Positions 8,951 to 13,105 of a DNA stretch of 13,105 nucleotides are shown here, piece by piece (the first letter of the stretch is position 1; the number at the start of each line of letters is the position of its first letter). This stretch comes from Cyclostephanos tholiformis. Taxonomy: Eukaryota > Bacillariophyta > Thalassiosirophyceae > Thalassiosirales > Thalassiosiraceae. A program made the translations under genes and the position numbers. The notes under the pieces are model-generated. The model did not search any database. It worked only from the letters and a program-made list of their open reading frames with translations, and was not told the DNA's origin. The stretch lies in NCBI GenBank assembly GCA_036939975.1, contig JALLPB010000765.1, forward strand, positions 1 through 13,105, in the 5' to 3' direction.

Positions 8951-11115
8951 TTACGAATTCCACGTAAATGCAATCGCGTCAATTAGAGTTTCCTGAGATG
9001 ACGCCGCCGCCGCCCAGCGTTCCGCCGCCTCCACGTTACATCTCGTCTCATCCGCGACCACCAATGTCCGCTCGGTGATCCCACCGTATCTCAGACGCGG
9101 AACGCCGAGACCAGTCTGTTGCAGCGATTCGGCCAACAATATTGCCACGCCGCGACTCGTGGCCTCCTCGGCCGAATCGGAGTCCACAATGACGTCCGCG
9201 CTCGAGCAATCCGCCAACATTCGCCTCCATAGGGCATTGCGCTCCAGGGCGGCTCCGCTCGCGATAAGAACGTTCTTGACATCGTCCGCCGCCGGGAAGA
9301 ATTCGCGACATGCCTCGTTTATCAATTGCAGCACGCGACGTAGTCTCAGTACGACCGACTCGAGGCAAGCGTACATCACGTCGTTGGACGACGTCCCCCG
9401 GGTCAGGTTTGAGATGCAGGCCTTGGCACCAACCCGATAGCCGGTGCTCCTCTCGCCGCTAAGGAATGGGATCATCGTGACTCGGAGGTCATTGAACGAT
9501 GTGTTGGCGTCGTCGTCGTCGTCGTCGTCGCATCGCTTGCGTTTGCCGCAGCGCTTCTCGTAGATGTCGCTCACTTGAGCCATGCAGGCGTCGAAGGATT
9601 TGGGCGATTGCAAGTTCAACAGCGACCGAGCCCATTCCACGACGCATCCGCCGTCGGTGAGGGCTCCTCCGAGGAGGATGGTATCGCGATGGACTCTATA
9701 GCAGAACAAGCCGGGAGGGATGAGCACTAGATTGGATGATAGCGATGGCGTCGATAGGGGCAGGCATACCCTCGCCGCCGCCGACGTCCCGATGGTCACG
9801 GCGATGCGCCTCTGAATATGTCGTCCTTCTCGTTCTTGTTGGTCACTGCTGCCGCACTTGCTCCCGACGTTGGCCGCGGCGCCGTCGCCGATGCCGAAGA
9901 ACATACTTAGCGCATGCGAACGGAATTCCGGCCAACGTTCCCAATAGGGATTGAGACCGCCGTCGGCGTTGCATGGTGGTATGCCCTCCCGTAGGACGGG
10001 TAAGGGCGAATCGAAGTCGACTAATGGCGGTAATAGCTCGATCTCATCCTTCGGACCGTCGTCGTCATACTCAATCGTGTAATCGTACTGGGTGACGCCG
10101 GGACATGTCTCCACGAGATTCAGCGCTTCTTGATCCCAGGAACAGGATCGAAAGTCGAACATCCCAGTCCAGCTGGCCTCGCTGTACGATATTGGCATTT
10201 GCAGACATGGCTTGCCGGACCATCGATGGAGACATATGGTCGATAGCGTCTGCCATCTATCGATCTTAATGGCTAGATGTTGATTTTCCTCCTTGGCGTA
10301 GAAGGCTCGTAGCTGAGGGAGCGCATACGAGACGTGGAGTGGTGCGCCCGTTCGCTGGTACATAGCATCTAGCTTTTCGGATCCCAGTTCACTGTTGTCG
10401 GAAAATGAACAAGAACAACAAGAACAAGAACAAAACAGTGAAGGTCAGATGATGGGTGATGGGTGTGCACGCATCCAATACGAAACGATATAAACGTGCG
10501 GGCAATGGCAAACTCACGCCCTCAATCGCTCGCTTCCATCACGACGTCCGGCCGATTGCATGCGTAACTACACGTGGCAACCTCCCCGACGGGATCGCCG
10601 TTTATGTCGACGGCGACGAGATTCATAACGAACGACGAGAAGCCGACGGCGACTACTCGATGGCCATAATCGACGCCGCCACCGCACGACGACGATGTCG
10701 ATGTCGACGATGATGACAACGACGATGAGTTGGAGGAGGTCGACTCGGGATGGACCATCCGTCGTAGCAACTTCAGCGTCTCGTCGACGCAATTGTCGAT
10801 GGCGTCTAGGACGTCATATACCCGAATGTGTCCGGTGCTGGGGAGGATGGCATTCAGGGGCACTGAATGACCGATCCCACGTAGAGCCTCTACGAGTTTC
10901 GGCGGATTCGTAGATTTCGTCGTGGGAGTAGCGGTCGAGGTCGAGACGACGTCCCCGACTTTGTCGTCGTCGATTACGAATAATCGCGGGAAAATGCCCT
11001 TGTTTTGGGATTTCAGGAGACCGCGATACTCGTGGGCGGTGCATCGGATCGAGGAGCTACCGGCGTCGACGATTAGGATTATTGATATCATACTTGTCGT
11101 TTTAGTTTCGTTCAT
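8951..11115 (-). CDS. FGGY-family carbohydrate kinase, gluconokinase-like, two exons with an apparent frameshift
   Basis: FGGY kinases phosphorylate sugars or polyols with ATP; the motifs here look most like FGGY gluconokinases, so 6-phosphogluconate is the likeliest product. Exon 1 (11115-10518) carries the phosphate-binding LIVDAGSSSIR and VAVGFSSFVMNLVAVD. Exon 2 (10391-8951) carries QRTGAPLHVSYALPQL, the catalytic-base motif GIGDGAAANVGS (Asp codon 9884-9886), AVTIGTSAAARV, LLGGALTDGG, IPFLSGERS, VLIASGAALERN and ATSRGVAILLA. Translation could begin at 11115 or at the second Met, nine codons in. Exon 1 in its main frame meets a TGA at 10522-10524, seven bases before the donor. The base count (598 + 1441) is one short of a multiple of three, so one base, or four, seems missing. 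Poly-Ser (exon 1) and poly-Asp (exon 2) inserts come from microsatellites. It may be a functional gene with an assembly error or a recent null allele. Confidence 0.88.
9508..9530 (-). repeat. (CGT)n/(GAC)n microsatellite, poly-Asp coding
   Basis: About seven CGT units on the + strand, read from the - strand as seven aspartates in a surface-loop insertion of the FGGY kinase (after KRKRC). Confidence 0.9.
10392..10517 (-). other. Intron of the FGGY kinase gene
   Basis: 126 bp, read on the - strand with donor GTGAGT and acceptor GACAACAG after a long TTG/TTC-rich tract. Splicing joins SERLRA to ELGSEKLDAMYQRTG when exon 1 is read in the shifted frame, giving a typical FGGY sequence. That continuity supports both splice sites. 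Confidence 0.82.
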
Positions 11116-11719
11116 TCGTTCGTTAGCTGCTATTGTTTGTTGCTGTCGCTACAGTTGTCGTTGTTATCTCTTGTTGCCTATTCTATTTTCATGTCTATGG
11201 CATTTATGTGAGAGGAGAAGTGATATTGCTGATTTTTTTTGTGATAGAAAGTTAAATTAAATGACCTATCCCAAAACTCCAATCGTATTCATGTTTTGAA
11301 TGGAAATTATTATGTTGGCTGCGTAGCCTTTCGTTTTGATTCAAACCCACCCTATCGCACAAACCTAAGTAGGGTACTTCTGCGATGATCGTGGTAAATC
11401 CTAAATATCATATTTCAGCGAAAGAACAACAACTTATGCCTAATGACAAAAAGTGATTAAGGATAGACTGGAAAATACAATGAGCCTGAGGGAAAGGGGG
11501 CCAGCCCCCCCAACTCCCCTCCTCCTCGCGCCATCCATAATACTATATTATTATTATTAGGTATTATCCTCGAGAGTTGAGATTACTAGTAATTATAATA
11601 TTACACTCAAGCCTAAACTAGTAATCATGATAGTAATGCTAAGCTCGTTAATAATATTATGATGTCTAAGTATTTATTATGTTTTAATGAGCTATTAAGC
11701 TACTATCCGGCCCCCCCCG
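11116..11719. other. Intergenic region: FGGY kinase upstream side and transposase downstream side
   Basis: 604 bp without a convincing gene. The part next to the FGGY start codon (11116-11260) is T-rich with GTTGTTG/TTGTCG repeats on the + strand and may hold its promoter and 5' UTR. From about 11270 the region is A+T-rich except for a G/C patch, GGGGGC-CA-GCCCCC at 11496-11109 in arms 11496-11501 and 11504-11509, and a C-run at 11710-11718 beside the transposase stop. No clear terminal inverted repeat of the transposon was found here. Confidence 0.6.
11581..11626. repeat. Inverted repeat in A+T-rich DNA
   Basis: GATTACTAGT (11581-11590) pairs with ACTAGTAATC (11617-11626), a perfect 10-bp stem with a 26-base loop. 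The left arm lies within a 12-bp palindrome, ATTACTAGTAAT (11582-11593). It may be a stem-loop or part of a mobile-element edge; function is unknown. Confidence 0.6.
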
Positions 11720-12886
11720 CTAATCCTCGTAGTCGACCTGGAAGAGGGGGCTGCCATTTTCGATGGCGAGTTGCGTGATGACCGCAACCGCCCGAAACAC
11801 CTCGCCGTGACGCCTGATGTCGTGGCGGTAGACCTGGGACAGGATGCCCCAGGTCTTGAAGCGTCCGTTTATCGTCTCGTGACGAGAACGGACGCGGGCC
11901 TGCATCCTCTCGTTGGCGGGAGGATTGCAGGGGTTGTCGGGGCACTTCACCTTGTCGGCGCAGCCGACGTAGCCATTGTCGGCTTCGACGCGCTCGCCGG
12001 GCTCGAGCCAGTGGCGCAAGACCTTGTTAAAGATCTTGACGTCATTGAAGGAGCCGGCGGGGTAGGGGCCTTGTATCCACACGAGGTCCCCGCCCAAAAT
12101 GCTGACTCCGATCTCGTATCGGAGGGCTGACTTGCCCGCATACTTGTGGGACGCGAAGGCGTTCCCTCGGATCGCGGCCCCCGTTTGCGGGATCCGAAAA
12201 TCGGTCCCGTCGATGGACATTAGGCAGTCGTTGCCTATGTCCCCCTCCTTTCTTCGATCGAAGTCGACCTGCGGTGGCAGAGGAGAGTACACGGGGGGGG
12301 GGGGAAGAAGGGGGGCGGGGGTGAGTCGACGACGACGAATTCGAGGAAAACGATGGCGTCGTCCTCGTCAACGACGATGACGGCCGCCTCGACGAGTCGG
12401 ACGAGACGACGGCGGCTTAAGAAAAATAGCATCGATAAAAAAACGCAACAATCAACTTACCACCTCGTCGACGAGCGTGGCAATGGCCTCGACGTAGGCC
12501 CAGACCCACTTCCGGTGGGTCTTTGGGTCGATGGCTCCGCCGGACGCACCGGCGGCCGCACAACCCGGGGCCTGCAGCGGGTACACTTTCAAGAAGTGCA
12601 GCGCCCAAAGCAGATGCTTTGGGCGTCCGCCGGGCGGCTGGAGTTCCTCCTGGTCGAGGAGGAACCACACCCTCTCCACGTTGTGGAGAGGGGTGCCGAA
12701 GGTCTCGCGGAAGGCACGAGCCTCGGTCGCCGCTCCGGCCGCCTCGGGGCGGCGGGGGAACCGCCGCATGATGTCCCGGGCGGCGGGCAAAAAATTGGGG
12801 AGGACGTAGGATTCCCCCCCATCGTCGTCTTCATCCTCGATGTTGTCGTTGTCGAGGGAGACGTCCTCCTCTATCGTCGCGGCCAT
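11720..12886 (-). CDS. PIF/Harbinger-type (IS5-like) DDE transposase, two exons
   Basis: Exons 12886-12461 and 12268-11720 join in frame to a 324-residue protein. Exon 1 has an acidic start, then FRETFGTPLHNVERVWFLL, GGRPKHLLWALHFLKVYP and GAIDPKTHRKWVW, a conserved N-terminal block likely for DNA binding. Exon 2 has the RNase-H-like catalytic core: SIDGTDFRIP (Asp162), HKYAGKSALRYEIGVSI, GPYPAGSFNDVKIF, EADNGYVG (Asp239) and RSRHETINGRFKTWGIL (Glu273), which form a complete DDE triad. PIF/Harbinger transposases cut and paste DNA and usually act with a Myb-like partner protein; none is encoded here. No stop or frameshift interrupts the joined frame, so the element may be young or still active. 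Family assignment rests on motif pattern and is firm at the superfamily level. Confidence 0.92.
12269..12460 (-). other. Intron of the transposase gene
   Basis: 192 bp, donor GTAAGT and acceptor CTGCCACCGCAG on the - strand, phase 0, joining ATLVDEV to VDFDRRKEGD. It contains GTCGTC repeats and a long homopolymer (12 C on the - strand) close to the acceptor, a likely place for length variation or assembly error. Confidence 0.9.
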
Positions 12887-13038
12887 GTTGATGATGGTGT
12901 GCCGGGAGAGGAGTTTTTTGTGAGAGAGAGGAGGTGGCTGGGCGGGTCTCTTTTTTTTACTGATTTTCAGCGTGTGGAAATATTAATTTAGCAGGCCGTG
13001 CTATTAGAGATATACCACTTGCGTGATATTTGATCACT
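12887..13038. other. Upstream flank of the transposase gene
   Basis: About 150 bp before the transposase ATG. It holds a purine-rich GAGAGAGAGGAGG stretch, a T8 run, and a small inverted repeat (TAGCA-GGCCG-TGCTA near 12990). It probably includes the promoter and 5' UTR; no defined box was recognised. Confidence 0.5.
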
Positions 13039-13105
13039 GCCAAGTTCGTACCAAGTTCGTGCCAAGTGCCAAATTCGAACTTGGTTGCCAAGTTCGAACT
13101 TGGCA
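13039..13105. repeat. Cluster of direct and inverted CCAAGTTCG repeats with a 20-bp palindrome
   Basis: GCCAAGTTCG occurs at 13039-13048, CCAAGTTCG at 13051-13059, a near palindrome CCAAATTCGAACTTGG at 13069-13084, and a perfect palindrome TGCCAAGTTCGAACTTGGCA at 13086-13105. The array touches the window edge and may continue. It could be a transposon end with multiple transposase-binding sites, or unrelated tandem-repeat DNA. Confidence 0.85.

Larger units (their letters stand above)
11720..13105 (-). mobile_element. PIF/Harbinger-like DNA transposon, boundaries not resolved
   Basis: A transposase gene with an intact catalytic triad implies a DNA transposon around it. I could not match terminal inverted repeats or a 3-bp target duplication by eye. 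The right end may lie in the repeat cluster at the window edge or beyond it; the left end may lie in the A+T-rich region before 11720. The given span is only the minimal region. Confidence 0.5.

Noticed and set aside
10522..10524. Selenocysteine or readthrough at the in-frame TGA of the FGGY exon 1
   Set aside because: Downstream of the TGA the same frame does not join exon 2 correctly; a small indel at the GCGA repeat explains both the stop and the phase mismatch.
10456..10713. 85-residue + strand frame opposite the FGGY kinase intron and exon 1
   Set aside because: It crosses the splice donor region of the kinase and ends in an Arg-rich readout of the GAC/TCG repeat; no independent support.
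11496..12960. Possible terminal inverted repeat pairing CCAGCCCC...CTCCTCCTC on the left with GAGGAGGTGGCTGGG on the right
   Set aside because: The match is short, gapped and made of low-complexity sequence; no target-site duplication was seen.
13039..13105. CRISPR-like repeat array
   Set aside because: Spacers are 2 to about 10 bases and irregular, repeats occur in both orientations, and the genome is eukaryotic.

Overview
This is a eukaryotic nuclear window, most likely from a diatom or a close stramenopile. It is gene-dense. Its short spliceosomal introns (75 to 192 bp) carry GTGAGT or GTAAGT donors and CAG acceptors. Coding DNA is studded with TCG/GAC trinucleotide repeats, and the spliced DDE transposase is of a type I associate with diatom genomes. 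That lineage call is inference; the sequence holds no marker that fixes the species.

Layout from left to right: (1) 1-2204 (+), the 3' part of a lipin/Pah1-type phosphatidate phosphatase gene, cut by the left edge. (2) 2321-3385 (-), a Dgk1-like CTP-dependent lipid kinase, convergent with the lipin gene and only 116 bp from it. (3) 3386-3874, a divergent intergenic region. (4) 3875-8795 (+), a four-exon gene for an ATAD5/Elg1-type PCNA-unloading clamp-loader subunit of 1558 residues, with an N-terminal zinc-finger-like motif and a probable IPT/TIG domain after the ATPase. (5) 8951-11115 (-), a two-exon FGGY sugar kinase of gluconokinase type, whose exon 1 carries an apparent frameshift just before the splice donor. 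(6) 11116-11719, an intergenic stretch that turns A+T-rich. (7) 11720-12886 (-), a two-exon, apparently complete PIF/Harbinger (IS5-like) DDE transposase. (8) 12887-13105, its upstream flank, ending in a cluster of short direct and inverted repeats that runs off the window.

The most striking arrangement is genes 1 and 2. Lipin converts phosphatidate to diacylglycerol, while Dgk1 family kinases turn diacylglycerol back to phosphatidate using CTP. The two halves of this lipid switch lie tail to tail. The other genes (PCNA unloading, sugar phosphorylation, transposition) have no evident shared pathway. No RNA genes or CRISPR arrays were seen.
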